Notes: generated by a model from the letters alone, not told the origin. 64,000 nt of DNA from CAVYTF01 sp963771435 (GCA_963771435.1 CAVYTF010000003.1:186001-250000), one strand, 5' to 3'. Positions 1-10,226 are shown, counted from the first letter of the stretch. Numbers and translations are program-made.

Positions 1-2
1 TG

Positions 3-353
3 ATAAGTGTGCCGCTGATAAAACGCTGTTTTGCACAGGCGTTGGAGCGGGGGAGCGCGGTGCCTGCGGTGGCGGCGACGGACAGCATAAGGATAATGGA
101 CGGCGAGAAGCATTTTGTGCAGAACAGGCAGCGGGTGAAGGTGGTTCAGACGCCGCAGACTTTTTTGAGCAGCATCATACTTCCGGCGTTTGAACAGGAA
201 TATAGTAAGGATTTTACTGATGAGGCTACGGTGGTGGAGGCTTTTGGGAGGGAAGTTTTTTTGACGGAAGGGGAATATGATAATATTAAAATTACGCGGC
301 CTGTTGACCTGATGATCGCGGAAAGGATGATAGAGGAAAGGTCAGCGTTTTAA
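3..353 (+). CDS. ispD: IspD, C-terminal part (2-C-methyl-D-erythritol 4-phosphate cytidylyltransferase)
   Basis: IspD transfers CMP from CTP to methylerythritol phosphate in the cytosolic MEP isoprenoid pathway. The reading frame is open to the left edge, so the nucleotide-binding N-terminal half lies outside the window; the GTG at position 9 is not the real start. Family hallmarks of the C-terminal half are visible: VPAVAATDSIR, the VQTPQTF motif, FTDEATVVE and the final YDNIKITRPVDL. The last 12 bases overlap the 3' end of the convergent gene. Confidence 0.93.
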   Translation: MSVPLIKRCFAQALERGSAVPAVAATDSIRIMDGEKHFVQNRQRVKVVQTPQTFLSSIILPAFEQEYSKDFTDEATVVEAFGREVFLTEGEYDNIKITRPVDLMIAERMIEERSAF

Positions 354-1250
354 TAATTTGAGAGGAAAAGAAAGGCTGTTGTGATGAACCCTGCTATAAG
401 GCTGGTTGATGCTTCCGAAATTTTCATAAAACTTTTTGATGCCTTCTATGTCTGAGCCTTCAAAATCGAGGATGAGGGGCTGAGCGGAAAATTCCCATAT
501 AATATTATCGAACAAAAAATGATTGGCGCTGGTTTTTCTTCCGGCAGCGGGGATGCTGTTCATCATATTATATATCCTGTTCTCATCTTTTAAAAGGAGT
601 GCGGTGGCGAGTGTTTCATTTTTATTATTGGTGACTTTTCTGGCAAAGGCGTTTCCTGATCGCTCTAAATATTTTGCAAGCTGGAGGAACTGGGCGAAGT
701 CCTGTTCCCTTACGTGAGGAAACCTTTCGTGGTAAAGTTTTTTATATAAAAAAAAGGCGGGTTCAATCTCTTCTTTGGCGTAGATAAGGTTTTCTTTTTC
801 AGCTTTTTTCAGGTTGTTCTTTAAATCAGTGGAGTAGCCTTTTTGAATGGTTAAATAATCTTCATTGAGCGGAAGGATATAATTGTTGCAGGAAATGTCA
901 TTTTGAATTCTCCCGTTCATATTATTGAAAGCATAATCGCCATAGTCAAAACTCCAGTATAATATTGCTAAATAGGACCCGCTAAAGGCATCATCAATTG
1001 CTGAATATAATCCAAGTTGTTGTATAAACGGAACAGTATAAAAGTATTTTATGCCCAATTTTCTACGCCAGCAAATGGGCATTACAGCTTCATAATCTTC
1101 ACGTACCAAGCCCGTCCAGTTGTCGCTCATTTGGTCGAGGTAAAAAGATTTTGCATAAATGAGTGGGTTGGGGCTGCCGGACACACAGGCGTCCCATTTT
1201 ACTCTATCTATCTTTTTAGAAGGTATAGTAAAAATTTCTATGCGCTCCAT
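342..1250 (-). CDS. FemAB/GNAT-like acyltransferase
   Basis: A 302-residue protein resembling the GNAT/FemAB-like proteins of Bacteroidota. It has an N-terminal segment rich in aromatic residues (KYFYTVPFIQQLGLYS) and a C-terminal half with GNAT-like strands (ATALLLKDENRIYNMMNS, LILDFEGSDIEGIKKFYENFG). No signal peptide or membrane segment is seen, and the substrate is unknown. The ATG at 1250 overlaps the stop codon of the upstream M1 peptidase (TGATG), so it is likely translationally coupled as the last gene of the operon; a GTG one codon earlier is an alternative start. Family assignment is moderate, biochemical role unassigned. Confidence 0.7.
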   Translation of the reverse strand: MERIEIFTIPSKKIDRVKWDACVSGSPNPLIYAKSFYLDQMSDNWTGLVREDYEAVMPICWRRKLGIKYFYTVPFIQQLGLYSAIDDAFSGSYLAILYWSFDYGDYAFNNMNGRIQNDISCNNYILPLNEDYLTIQKGYSTDLKNNLKKAEKENLIYAKEEIEPAFFLYKKLYHERFPHVREQDFAQFLQLAKYLERSGNAFARKVTNNKNETLATALLLKDENRIYNMMNSIPAAGRKTSANHFLFDNIIWEFSAQPLILDFEGSDIEGIKKFYENFGSINQPYSRVHHNSLSFPLKLLKR

Positions 1251-4111
1251 CACAAAGGAATTTGGCTGTTGATGTTGCGGAGTTTAAACGCATCGAGGTT
1301 GATGCTGAAGGAAACGGTTTGCCAGAAATGGTTGGGGCCAAGTGTTGATTTATAATAGTCGCTGTAAACGCTGCTGTAAAATATGGGAACGTAAACAGTG
1401 ATGGCTTTTTTGAGCACGGATATTTGAAAACCTGCATCGTAGAGGAACTTGCCGGTTGCGGGGTTATCCTGCCATGCTTCTGCATTGGTGCCGATGTCTA
1501 CGAATAATTGCAGAGGAATTTTGAAAGGAAAAATATTTAATGGGTTTACGGCATGGGGGATGTCGCCGCTCAGGTTCAATGCCATAAGCCAGTCATCGGT
1601 TTTGCCAACTTTGCTGCTAAGCAGGTCGGTGCTTACTTTAAAGAATCCGTCGCGCTCCATAATTTGCTGGCTTTGCCAGCCCTGGAACTCATTTCTACCA
1701 ACGAAATAATCGCTGTAAGTATAGTCTTCGCTGCCCTTGGGGCCGGTCATGTTCAGGTCATAATTGGAGTTATTGCTTTCTGTGATGGGTGTTTTGGAAA
1801 CAAGATAGAAGAATTTGCCTGCGAAAAATCTTGCCTGCAAACCGTCTTTACCTGCACCATAATTAAAGAAATACTTTCCTGTAAACCCTGCACGCAAAAA
1901 CTGTGTGCCGTGGTCAATTTGCAGGTTTGCATTGTATGGATAGAGCGACCGCGTATTAGTGATGTCAAATTTTAATTGATCGATAGATGTGGTAACAGTT
2001 TGTTTGGTGATGAGCGGGTTAATGGTATCGGTAGGATAAATAGGCTGCTCCTGCGACAGTATAAATGTTCTTGCCTGGATGGAATATTTGCGCGTAGAGC
2101 GAAGGTCTTTGTCGTACAAAGTGATTTTTACAGAAGGCACAATGCGTGTAAGCCCGAAATACAATTCCTGCCCGTTAACAGGCACATTTTGATCAGTTGA
2201 ATTGATGGAATATTTTTCGCCGCTGACAGAAAATTCAACCCATGATCTCTTTTTGAAAATACTATAGCTCAATCTTCCAACACCGTTAAAGGCCTTGCTA
2301 TTGGTGGCATACAAAGGGGCAAGCAGAAAATCAAACTTATTTAAAGGAAGTTGGTAATTGTGAATCATTAAGCCAACCATAATTTTATCATAAAGATTAT
2401 AACCAACAGCAGGCAGCACCGAGATGTAATTATACCGGTCAGTATTTTTTAGATTTAAAAAAGTTGTAAGCCTCAATTGTTTTTTTTGAGGAGGATAGAG
2501 GGAAGTTGTTTGAAATAGTTGATCGTACAATGGCTGAATTGATCGCCCGCTTGTCTTTTCAACGATTGCCTTAAAATCTTTGGGGTAGGGATGCTTGCAT
2601 TTCCAATGTTCAAAATATTGATGCATGCAACTGTCAAAAAGCGTGGAACCAAGCTGGCGCTGCAATTGCTGAAGCCATAAGCTGCCTTTTTTGTACACGA
2701 CCAATTCATAATTGGCAAGAGTAAATGAATCAGAAGTAAGTTCTAGTGGCTGGCTTTTATGTGCTTTTATATATGATTCCAGCAGAAGTTTTTCAGCATC
2801 CTGCGGCTGTTTGCTCCGCGGCAAAAGTGAAAATTCATCATTGCTGAAAGCAGGAGAACCATACTTTTCTTTAGTGTATTCATTTTCATAGAAGGTATTA
2901 ATACCTTCGTCCATCCATGCATGGTCGCGCTCGTTTGTTCCAAGGATTCCGTAGAACCAATTATGGCCTACTTCATGGGTGATGACCGCATCCAATTCTT
3001 TGCCTGTGCTGTTTCCGGTGATCAAAGTGATCGTGGGATATTCCATGCCATCTGCATAAGTGGTTGTGTTTCCAGCAACGGCACTAACAATGCCATAGGG
3101 ATATTCTCCAACTTTACTGGAATAAAACTTTACCGCATCTTTTATATAACTAATGCTTTTGTCCCAAGCTTCCTCCTGCCATGGATTGTAAAATGAAAAA
3201 GCATCAACAGTATGGGTGGGTAATTGGATAGTGTCATACCGAACAATAAAAAGCTTGCTTGCAAACCATGCAAAATCGTGGACACTATCCAAAATGTAAT
3301 GCAGTGTCTTTGTTTGGCGGGATGACGCAGGCATTATCCGCTCGAACGGCTTTTTCTGAAGCCTAGCTTCTCTCTCGAGATTATTTTTAAACTCCCTGAA
3401 ATTGGCCTGAGCAGTCGGCTTCTCTTTGCCCAATGTCTTTAATTTCTCAAGTTCATCTTTATCCTGTAAATAACCGGAGGAGGCAACAATGTAATTTTTG
3501 GGTAAAGTGATCTACACATCAAAACTGCCGTATTCGCTGTAAAATTCCCCCTGGTCTAAATAAGGAAACGGGTGCCAGCCCCGGCTGTCGTAAACTGCAG
3601 GTTTGGGATACCACTGCGTAAGTTGATATGTCTGAAAAACATGGCCGCCACGTGAAAAATTATAAGGCAGTTTTTCATGGAACGGGGTAGTGATGCCAAC
3701 AGAATCTTTTGGCGGCAGAGGTTTTGGAAGCATGATTTTCAGAATATCAATATAGGCACTGTCTTCTACAACAGTTGCTGTGCTATCATCCACTTTAAAA
3801 TCGAGTTGATTAATATAACCGCGTGCTTCTTCATTTGAAAAATAAAAATCGTTGCTGCCATTGCGTAAAAGCTGTTCGCTAAAAGCAGTGCGGTCATTTT
3901 TATAAGCGTTAGGCCAAAGATGAAACCAGATAAACCTTAATGTGTCAGGCGAATGATTGATGTAAACGATTTTTTCAAATGCAGTGATACTGTTATCCAC
4001 GTCATTCAGCTTTACATCAATAGTATAATGCTGTTCCTGCTGCCAGTAATTGGTTTGGCAAAAGGCATTTGTAATGAAAAACAGAAGAAATAAGCCTAAA
4101 AAAAATCGCAC
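1250..4111 (-). CDS. Secreted M1 family metallopeptidase with an in-frame TAG codon
   Basis: A zinc aminopeptidase of the M1 (gluzincin) family, presumably periplasmic or surface-associated because it starts with a signal peptide (MRFFLGLFLLFFITNAFCQ). The catalytic motif THEVGHNWFYG is followed by DEGINTFYE, supplying the third zinc ligand Glu. A long C-terminal region without recognisable domain is rich in aromatic strands. The frame is continuous from 4111 to 1250 except for one TAG at 3512-3514, between GSFDV and ITLPKNYIV. Flanking residues match the family on both sides, so this is a point change and not a frameshift. It sits between the sugar transferase (41 bases upstream) and the FemAB-like gene (overlapping). 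TAG is used as an ordinary stop elsewhere in the window, so recoding is unlikely. Confidence 0.85.
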
Positions 4112-4152
4112 GTTTATTATTTTAGTTCGAGTTATCTATTTTGCCAACCTTA

Positions 4153-5580
4153 CTACTTTCCCTTGCCTGTTAAAATTATCTTGAGTGTGTAAGCCATTAT
4201 CTTAAAATCAAGCAAAAGAGAAGCATTTTCTATGTACATCAGATCATATTTCATACGCTCTATCATTTCCTCTACATTGCTTGCATAGCCAAAGCGTACC
4301 ATGCCCCAGGAAGTCAACCCCGGTTTCACCTTTAGCAAATAACGAAAATAGGGGTTTCGCTTGCTTATTTCATCAATATAAAATTTTCTTTCTGGCCTGG
4401 GGCCAACAAGGCTCATATCGCCATTTAGAATATTCCATAGTTGAGGAAGCTCGTCCAAACGCCATTTCCGCATAACCTTTCCCCATTTTGTAATGCGCTG
4501 GTCATCGTCTGAAGAGAGCATCGGCCCGTTTATTTCTGCGCCTTCATACATTGACCTGAATTTGTAGATAATGAATTTTTTTCCGCGGAAACCTACCCTT
4601 TCCTGAGCATAGATCATTTTTCCTTTTGAGGAAAGTTTTGTGCGCAGTGCTATAAACAGCAAAAAAGGGCTTAAGAGGACCATGCCTGCAGAAGCGATAA
4701 CTATATCGAGAGCCTGTTTAATGTTTTCCTGCCATAGGGGCATCACGTTGGTAGTGATGTCAATTAAAGTGGCGCCCAATATGTTGCCTGTTTTTACAGA
4801 GCCGGCAAGTATGTCAAAGTTATCGGGCACAATTTTTACCATTACATTTTTCTCGCTCAGCGTGTTAATGATCGGTTGCAGGTTGTTCAGTTCGCTATTA
4901 TCAAGTGCTACGATCACTTGCTGAATGCCCGCACGCTCTAGTACTATTTCCATTTGGTCCAGTTTACCAAGTTGAGGGATGTGGGTAGAAAGTGCATTTT
5001 GGGAAAATTCATCGGCGCAAATAAAACCAATACTTTTATAACCAAGAGAGGGATTGTTTTTTATCTCCTTATAAGCGTCGAAGGCTTTACGGTTGTTTCC
5101 TATGAATAAAGTGTTGAAAAAATATTTTCCCTGGAGCAAATGTTTTTTTGCAACCGACAAAATAACCAACCGGCCGATGTAAATAAATACTGACTGCAGG
5201 AACCAAAACACAAAAAACACCTTGTAGAAATAAATATAGTTTTCCTGCTGATCATTTAGCATAAGCGCAAAGAACAAGAATAAACATCCGACTAACGATT
5301 GTATAACTGTTTCACTAAACTCATTTAATCGTGATTTTACATAAACAGAATTTTTGTAAGCACCCATAACAGTAAAAAGTAAGAGCCAAAAAGCTGGTAT
5401 GGCAAGAAAAGATTTGAGGAAAAAATAGTTGTCGGTTTGAAGTAAGGTGATAAATGGATAAGTTGTTTCGTGAAGCAGCGCTTGCCTGAAAAGGCTAATG
5501 AATATCCACACAGCAGCAGACATAAGAAAGTCTGAAAAAATATACCACCTGATATGTAGGGCTGAGGCTTGAGGCTGCAT
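4153..5580 (-). CDS. Polyprenyl-phosphate sugar-1-phosphate transferase (exopolysaccharide initiation)
   Basis: A 475-residue polyprenyl glycosylphosphotransferase of the WbaP/WcaJ type. It loads the first sugar phosphate onto undecaprenyl phosphate in the inner membrane. The N-terminal half has several hydrophobic segments and a CoA-binding-like domain (FNTLFIGNNRKAFDAYKEI). The C-terminal catalytic domain shows RVGFRGKKFIIYKFRSM, RKWRLDELPQLWNIL, GDMSLVGPRPERKFY and VKPGLTSWG. It begins nine bases after the stop of the Gfo/Idh oxidoreductase, and both probably serve surface polysaccharide synthesis. Length is normal for the family. Confidence 0.92.
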   Translation of the reverse strand: MQPQASALHIRWYIFSDFLMSAAVWIFISLFRQALLHETTYPFITLLQTDNYFFLKSFLAIPAFWLLLFTVMGAYKNSVYVKSRLNEFSETVIQSLVGCLFLFFALMLNDQQENYIYFYKVFFVFWFLQSVFIYIGRLVILSVAKKHLLQGKYFFNTLFIGNNRKAFDAYKEIKNNPSLGYKSIGFICADEFSQNALSTHIPQLGKLDQMEIVLERAGIQQVIVALDNSELNNLQPIINTLSEKNVMVKIVPDNFDILAGSVKTGNILGATLIDITTNVMPLWQENIKQALDIVIASAGMVLLSPFLLFIALRTKLSSKGKMIYAQERVGFRGKKFIIYKFRSMYEGAEINGPMLSSDDDQRITKWGKVMRKWRLDELPQLWNILNGDMSLVGPRPERKFYIDEISKRNPYFRYLLKVKPGLTSWGMVRFGYASNVEEMIERMKYDLMYIENASLLLDFKIMAYTLKIILTGKGK

Positions 5581-5589
5581 GTGTGTTGA

Positions 5590-6564
5590 TCAAGCCAAGG
5601 CTTTGGCATTATTTATTTTATCAAGTATTTTATGTGCTGTTTCCAGAGCAAGATAACCATCCATTTCGCTTACTACGACGGGTTTGTTGTAAATAATAGA
5701 TTCGGCAAAAGATCTCAATTCTTCTTTAATTGCGTTTACAGGCTCGATTTGTGGGTTGGCGACAGCAATGGTTTTTGTGCCATATTTAGTTTCAAGGTCA
5801 AAAGTAAAAACGTCTTTGTCTTCCGGCAGTTTCATCCTGATAATTTCTGTTTTCTTTTCCAAAAAATCAATGCCTATATAAGCATCTTTCTGAAAGAGGC
5901 GCATCTTTCGCATTCTTTTCATGCTGATACGGCTGCTTGTTAGGTTCACCACACAACCATTATTAAATTCCATGCGCACGTTAGCAATATCAGGCGTATC
6001 GGTCATAACCGCCACCCCGCTCGCGTAAATATTTTTTATATCGCTTTTTACCAGGCTCAGCACGATATCAATGTCGTGTATCATCAGATCAAGGATAACA
6101 CTTACCTCCGTTCCGCGCGGGTTAAACTGCGATAAGCGATGCACTTCAATGAACATGGGGTTTAAGTTCATTTCCTTTACCGCTAAGTATGCCGGGTTAA
6201 ACCTTTCCACGTGGCCAACCTGCACCTTAACGCCTGCTTCTTTCACCATTTCTACTATTTGTTTTCCTTTGGCTATGGTGTGCGCCAGTGGTTTTTCCAC
6301 AAAAACATGCTTGCCTTTTTTAATTGCCGCTTCGCATAAGTCAAAATGATGGTCAGTTGGAGCAACAATGTCAGCAGCATCTATATTATCCATCAGATCA
6401 GATACATGTGTAAACCTTTTTAAACCATATTTTTCAACAACTTCCTGTGCAGTTTTATCATTGGGGTCATAAAAGCCAACAAGTTCAACACCTTCGATCT
6501 CTTTCCAGTTATTTAAATGGAATTTGCCTAAATGCCCTACTCCAAATAAGCCTATTTTAAGCAT
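5590..6564 (-). CDS. Gfo/Idh/MocA family oxidoreductase
   Basis: A 324-residue NAD(P)-dependent sugar dehydrogenase-like protein. The ATG at 6564 is preferred because it begins directly with the Rossmann strand MLKIGLFGVGHLGKFH; the open frame continues 23 codons upstream without family character. The conserved EKPLAHT motif (catalytic Lys region) is present, followed by QVGHVERFNPA and the C-terminal GFO_IDH_MocA_C sheet. It is the first gene of a tight minus-strand operon with the polyprenyl sugar transferase, which suggests a role in nucleotide-sugar modification; the substrate cannot be read from sequence. Confidence 0.88.
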   Translation of the reverse strand: MLKIGLFGVGHLGKFHLNNWKEIEGVELVGFYDPNDKTAQEVVEKYGLKRFTHVSDLMDNIDAADIVAPTDHHFDLCEAAIKKGKHVFVEKPLAHTIAKGKQIVEMVKEAGVKVQVGHVERFNPAYLAVKEMNLNPMFIEVHRLSQFNPRGTEVSVILDLMIHDIDIVLSLVKSDIKNIYASGVAVMTDTPDIANVRMEFNNGCVVNLTSSRISMKRMRKMRLFQKDAYIGIDFLEKKTEIIRMKLPEDKDVFTFDLETKYGTKTIAVANPQIEPVNAIKEELRSFAESIIYNKPVVVSEMDGYLALETAHKILDKINNAKALA

Positions 6565-6647
6565 AATAATTCTTAGTTTTAGGGGTAAAGATAATTTAAT
6601 AGGTTTAAGTAGATGCCATTTTATTATTCCCAATCCCTCGATAACCT

Positions 6648-6794
6648 CAAAGGCTCTTATGATACCCTAAAAGCATCTTCGAAGCGGCAAAAAGCTAAAA
6701 ATAATCAGTGATAAAGTTAAAATAATACCCTAAAAGCCTCTTATAATAGCCTCTGAGCCTCTTATAATGCCAGGAAAGCCTCTTAAAAGAAGCT
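6648..6794. repeat. Intergenic 21-nt degenerate tandem array (AAAAGCCTCTTATAAT word)
   Basis: Seven consecutive units begin at 6648, 6669, 6690, 6711, 6732, 6753 and 6774, exactly 21 bases apart. A weaker unit at 6627 overlaps nothing coding. Core words are AAAGCCTCTTATAAT and variants. The array lies in the divergent gap between the Gfo/Idh operon and kup. Confidence 0.85.
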
Positions 6795-6850
6795 TTTAGC
6801 TTATTCGGTATTTGTTAATAATTCCTTAGAAATTAGAAGAAATGAAGAAC

Positions 6851-6946
6851 TGGAACATGCGAGGCGGTGCGGTCAATTACATTGTTCCAACGTAAAACTT
6901 TAAGCTCTTTATAGGACCGCTGACTTTAATTGGGGTATAAAGTTTT
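6851..6946 (+). other. Candidate structured leader or small RNA upstream of kup (two hairpins with complementary loops)
   Basis: TGGAACA (6851-6857) pairs with TGTTCCA (6883-6889). AAAACTTTA (6894-6902) pairs with TAAAGTTTT (6938-6946) over nine perfect base pairs. GCGGTC in the first loop (6869-6874) is the exact complement of GACCGC in the second loop (6915-6920), allowing a kissing interaction. The element ends 90 bases before the kup start. It matches no riboswitch class I know. The remaining part of this 470-base gap holds the 21-nt array and nothing else I recognise. Confidence 0.3.
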
Positions 6947-7036
6947 CCCTGCGATCTTTCTTGAGAGCATTTCAGAATGAACTACTAATTTGCACCGCTT
7001 TTACTGAGCAAGCATTTATACACGGAATGAGTTTTT

Positions 7037-8980
7037 ATGCAATCACATATTAAAAAGATAACCTCTGCCGGTCTTTTAATTACACTTGGGATCATTTTCG
7101 GAGATATTGGCACTTCACCACTCTACGTTTTTAAATCTATTATTGGTGACCGGCCGATAAATGATATGCTTGTTTACGGTGGTATTTCCTGCGTTTTCTG
7201 GACGCTTACTTTGCAAACAACATTCAAGTACATCATCCTCACTCTTGAAGCGGACAACAAAGGCGAAGGGGGCATATTCTCCCTGTACGCACTTGTGTGG
7301 CGTTACAGGCACTGGCTTTTTTTCCCCGCTATTTTAGGCGCGGCAACTTTGCTGGCTGATGGCATCATCACACCGCCTATTTCTGTGGCTTCTGCTATTG
7401 AAGGGCTAAACAGTGTGCATGGGCTTGAACATATAATAGTGCCCGGCGAGTCTTTAACCATTGGTATTGTACTGGGCATTCTTTCCCTGCTTTTTTTCTT
7501 TCAGCAATTTGGAACAAAAGTAGTGGGCACTTCGTTCGGCCCTATTATGCTGATCTGGTTCACCATGATCATGCTTTGGGGAGTTATCCAAATTGGGCAT
7601 TATCCTGTAATTCTTAAGGCCCTTGATCCATATTATGCATATAATTTGCTGGCGCATTACCCTAAAGGATTTTTTTTGTTAGGTGCCGTATTTCTGTGTA
7701 CTACAGGAGCAGAAGCGTTGTATTCAGACCTTGGGCATTGCGGTAAAAAGAACATACAGGTAAGCTGGATATTCGTAAAAACTGCATTGGTAGCCAATTA
7801 TTTTGGGCAAGCGGCATGGCTACTGAACAGCGGTAAAATGACATTAGGCGATCTGAATCCATTTTATGAGATCATGCCTCACTGGTTTTTAATTCCGGCG
7901 ATCATAATAGCTACACTGGCAACCATTATTGCTAGCCAGGCATTGATCAGCGGCTCTTTCACCCTGATAAATGAAGCTGTTAGCCTAAACTTCTGGCCGC
8001 GAATCACTATACGCTACCCGTCGGACATTCGCGGGCAGATCTATATTCCAAGTATTAACTGGCTGTTATGGGCGGGCTGCATTGCCATGATGCTTTATTT
8101 CAAAGATTCTGATAACATGGCGGCGGCTTATGGTTTTTCTATTACTGTAGCCATGCTTATGACCACGTCTCTTATGTTTTATTTCATGAAGTTTGTTAAA
8201 AAATGGCCTTCGTGGGTTTATACACCCATATTGGCGATCTTTTTAACTGTAGAATTCAGTTTTTTTCTTGCCAACATTGCCAAGCTTGCTCAGCGGTGGA
8301 AGTTTTTAATTTTTGAAATTACGCTGGTATTTATCATGTATGTCTGGTTCCGCGCCAGGAAAATAACCAACCGGTTTCTTCATTTTGAGAATATCCAGCC
8401 TTATATACCACAACTGCTTGCCCTCAGCAAGGACACAACAGAGGCAAAATACGCCACCCACCTGGTGTATATGACCAAAGCCAACAACAGCAGGCATATT
8501 GAAACCCGCATCATGGAATCTATTTTGGTAAAGCGCCCCAAGCGGGCAGACGTGTATTGGCTGATACATATTGACCGGATGGACGACCCTTACACAATGG
8601 AATATGCGGTGGAAGAAATTGTACATGATAAGATCATGCGTGTTGAGTTCAGGCTGGGCTTCCGGGTGCAGCCGCGTATTAACTTGTTTTTCAAAAAGGT
8701 GTTGTGTGAGCTTGCCAAGCAGGACACAGAACTGGATATTCACCTTGCGGATATAAAATATGTGCTCATTAAACGCATTCTTTCCGTGGAAAATGAGTTT
8801 TCCGTTCGCGAAGGTTTTATTTTGAATTCTTATTTCAGCATCAATAACCTGGCGCAAACAGATAAAAAAGCTTTTGGGTTGGATATTGCTGATGTTACAA
8901 TTGAAAAAATACCCCTCGTAGTCACTCCAATACAAAACATACCTCTGAAACGGGCGGCAAGCCATAAATCCGGTCATTGA
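7037..8980 (+). CDS. kup: KUP family potassium uptake transporter
   Basis: A 647-residue inner-membrane K+/H+ symporter of the KUP/HAK/KT family. The N-terminus carries the family signature GIIFGDIGTSPLYVFKSI, followed by about twelve hydrophobic segments (for example FPAILGAATLLADGIITPPISV, given here only as a landmark near residues 95-115) and a hydrophilic C-terminal cytoplasmic domain from about residue 440. Length matches the usual 600-650 residues. The start follows a TAATTTGC -7-like box near 6985. The gene is monocistronic and convergent with rpoD. Confidence 0.95.
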   Translation: MQSHIKKITSAGLLITLGIIFGDIGTSPLYVFKSIIGDRPINDMLVYGGISCVFWTLTLQTTFKYIILTLEADNKGEGGIFSLYALVWRYRHWLFFPAILGAATLLADGIITPPISVASAIEGLNSVHGLEHIIVPGESLTIGIVLGILSLLFFFQQFGTKVVGTSFGPIMLIWFTMIMLWGVIQIGHYPVILKALDPYYAYNLLAHYPKGFFLLGAVFLCTTGAEALYSDLGHCGKKNIQVSWIFVKTALVANYFGQAAWLLNSGKMTLGDLNPFYEIMPHWFLIPAIIIATLATIIASQALISGSFTLINEAVSLNFWPRITIRYPSDIRGQIYIPSINWLLWAGCIAMMLYFKDSDNMAAAYGFSITVAMLMTTSLMFYFMKFVKKWPSWVYTPILAIFLTVEFSFFLANIAKLAQRWKFLIFEITLVFIMYVWFRARKITNRFLHFENIQPYIPQLLALSKDTTEAKYATHLVYMTKANNSRHIETRIMESILVKRPKRADVYWLIHIDRMDDPYTMEYAVEEIVHDKIMRVEFRLGFRVQPRINLFFKKVLCELAKQDTELDIHLADIKYVLIKRILSVENEFSVREGFILNSYFSINNLAQTDKKAFGLDIADVTIEKIPLVVTPIQNIPLKRAASHKSGH

Positions 8981-9044
8981 TCTTTCCCTTAAAAATGGCC
9001 TTTTTGTTTGCCAAAATTGTCTTTCGGTTAATGTCAACTTCTAT

Positions 9045-9154
9045 ATGCAGCATATAGTCGGACAACATGCAGCGTTCAGTCGGATAACATGCAGCGTTCA
9101 GTCCGACTACATGCAGCGTTCAGTCGGACAACATGCAGCATATAGCACCTAAGA
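9045..9154. repeat. Intergenic 22-nt tandem array (ATGCAGCGTTCAGTCGGAC word)
   Basis: ATGCAGC starts at 9045, 9067, 9089, 9111 and 9133, exactly 22 bases apart. Middle units read ATGCAGCGTTCAGTCGGA; the two outer units carry the variant ATGCAGCATATAG. The array lies between the 3' ends of kup and rpoD. The word ATGCAGCATA recurs in the array at 60989-61111. Between 9155 and 9308 I see no gene. Confidence 0.88.
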
Positions 9155-9308
9155 TTCTGAGGCAAGCTAAAAAAAGGCTTTTTAGAAATAGATTTTACCA
9201 AAACGATAATGAAGCCTTCCAAAACGGAAGGGGGGTTCCCTGTTTGGACAATAGAAGAAGTTCTCAAGATGCCCGAGATGATCATAGATCAGGAAGTCTA
9301 TGCAAACA

Positions 9309-9337
9309 AAAACCCCTCTGTAAACACAGAGAGGTTT
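9309..9337 (-). terminator. Rho-independent terminator of rpoD
   Basis: AACCCCTCTG and CAGAGAGGTT form a stem with one mismatch around TAAACA. On the minus strand it is followed by a T-rich run (GGGGTTTTTGTTTG), placing it about 20 bases after the rpoD stop codon. Confidence 0.75.
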
Positions 9338-9356
9338 ATTCATTTTAAACCAAAAA

Positions 9357-10226
9357 CTAACCTAAATATGCTTTCAAAGCGTTGCTGTAGCGTGCTTTTT
9401 GCAGGCGTTTAATAGCTCTTTCTTTTATCTGGCGGATGCGTTCTTTGGTCAGGTCATATTTCTGGCCAATTTGTTCAATGGTGTTTCCGTTTTCGCCGTC
9501 CAGACCAAAATAAGCGTTTACTATTTCTGCTTCGCGCGGGCTAAGCGATTTCAATACCCGGCGTATTTCTTCACGAAGAGAGTCTTTCATTACATCATCA
9601 TCCGTATCGTCATTGCCTTCCAGCAGGTCGCCCATGGCCACGTCTTCTGCTTCGTGCACAGGTGCATCAAGAGAAGTATGGCGGGTATTGCTCTGGAAAA
9701 TGTTGTTGATTTCCGTTTCGCTCATTTCCAGTATCTCGCTCAACTCTTCAGTTGAAGGTTCGCGTTCATGTTCCTGTTCAAAAGCCATGTAAGCCTTGTT
9801 GGCTTTGTTGTAAGTGCCAATTTTGTTTTGAGGCAGGCGAACAAGTCTGCCCTGCTCTGCCAACGCCTGTAAAATGGACTGGCGTATCCACCAAACAGCG
9901 TAAGAAATAAATTTAAAACCTTTTGTTTCATCAAAGCGTTGTGCCGCCTTTATCAGGCCGAGATTTCCCTCGTTGATGAGATCGCTAAGTGATAAACCCT
10001 GGTGCTGGTACTGCTTGGCCACAGATACCACAAACCTTAAGTTTGCCTGCACCAATTTGTCAAGCGCTCTCTGACGTCAACTGAATGTGACGATTCTTGA
10101 TCCGCTGTGCCAGTGTTGTTTCCTCTTCGGGAGTAATCATGGAATCTTTGAGATTTCCTGCAGATATTTTTCCACTGCCTGCGAATCACGATTGGTGATC
10201 TGAGTAGCGATTTTGAGTTGCCTCAT
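9357..10226 (-). CDS. rpoD: Primary sigma factor RpoD/SigA (frame broken twice near the N-terminus)
   Basis: The housekeeping sigma-70 factor of the short Bacteroidota type; start to stop spans exactly 290 codons. Region 1.2 starts at the ATG at 10226 (MRQLKIATQITNRDS, YLQEISKI). Region 2 shows LVQANLRFVVSVAKQYQHQG and GFKFISYAVWWIRQSI (-10 recognition and melting). Region 4 ends with IEQIGQKYDLTKERIRQIKE (helix-turn-helix for -35). Two compensating frame breaks lie between about 10060 and 10140: the first frame stops after SKIP and the main frame resumes at RALDKLVQ. The gene is essential, so a sequencing error is the simplest explanation. Confidence 0.9.

Noticed and set aside
1449..1975. 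Plus-strand frames inside the M1 peptidase
   Set aside because: Antisense shadows lacking starts, motifs or promoters.
3434..3511. Frameshift in the M1 peptidase
   Set aside because: Both halves are in the same frame, so the interruption is a TAG substitution rather than an indel.
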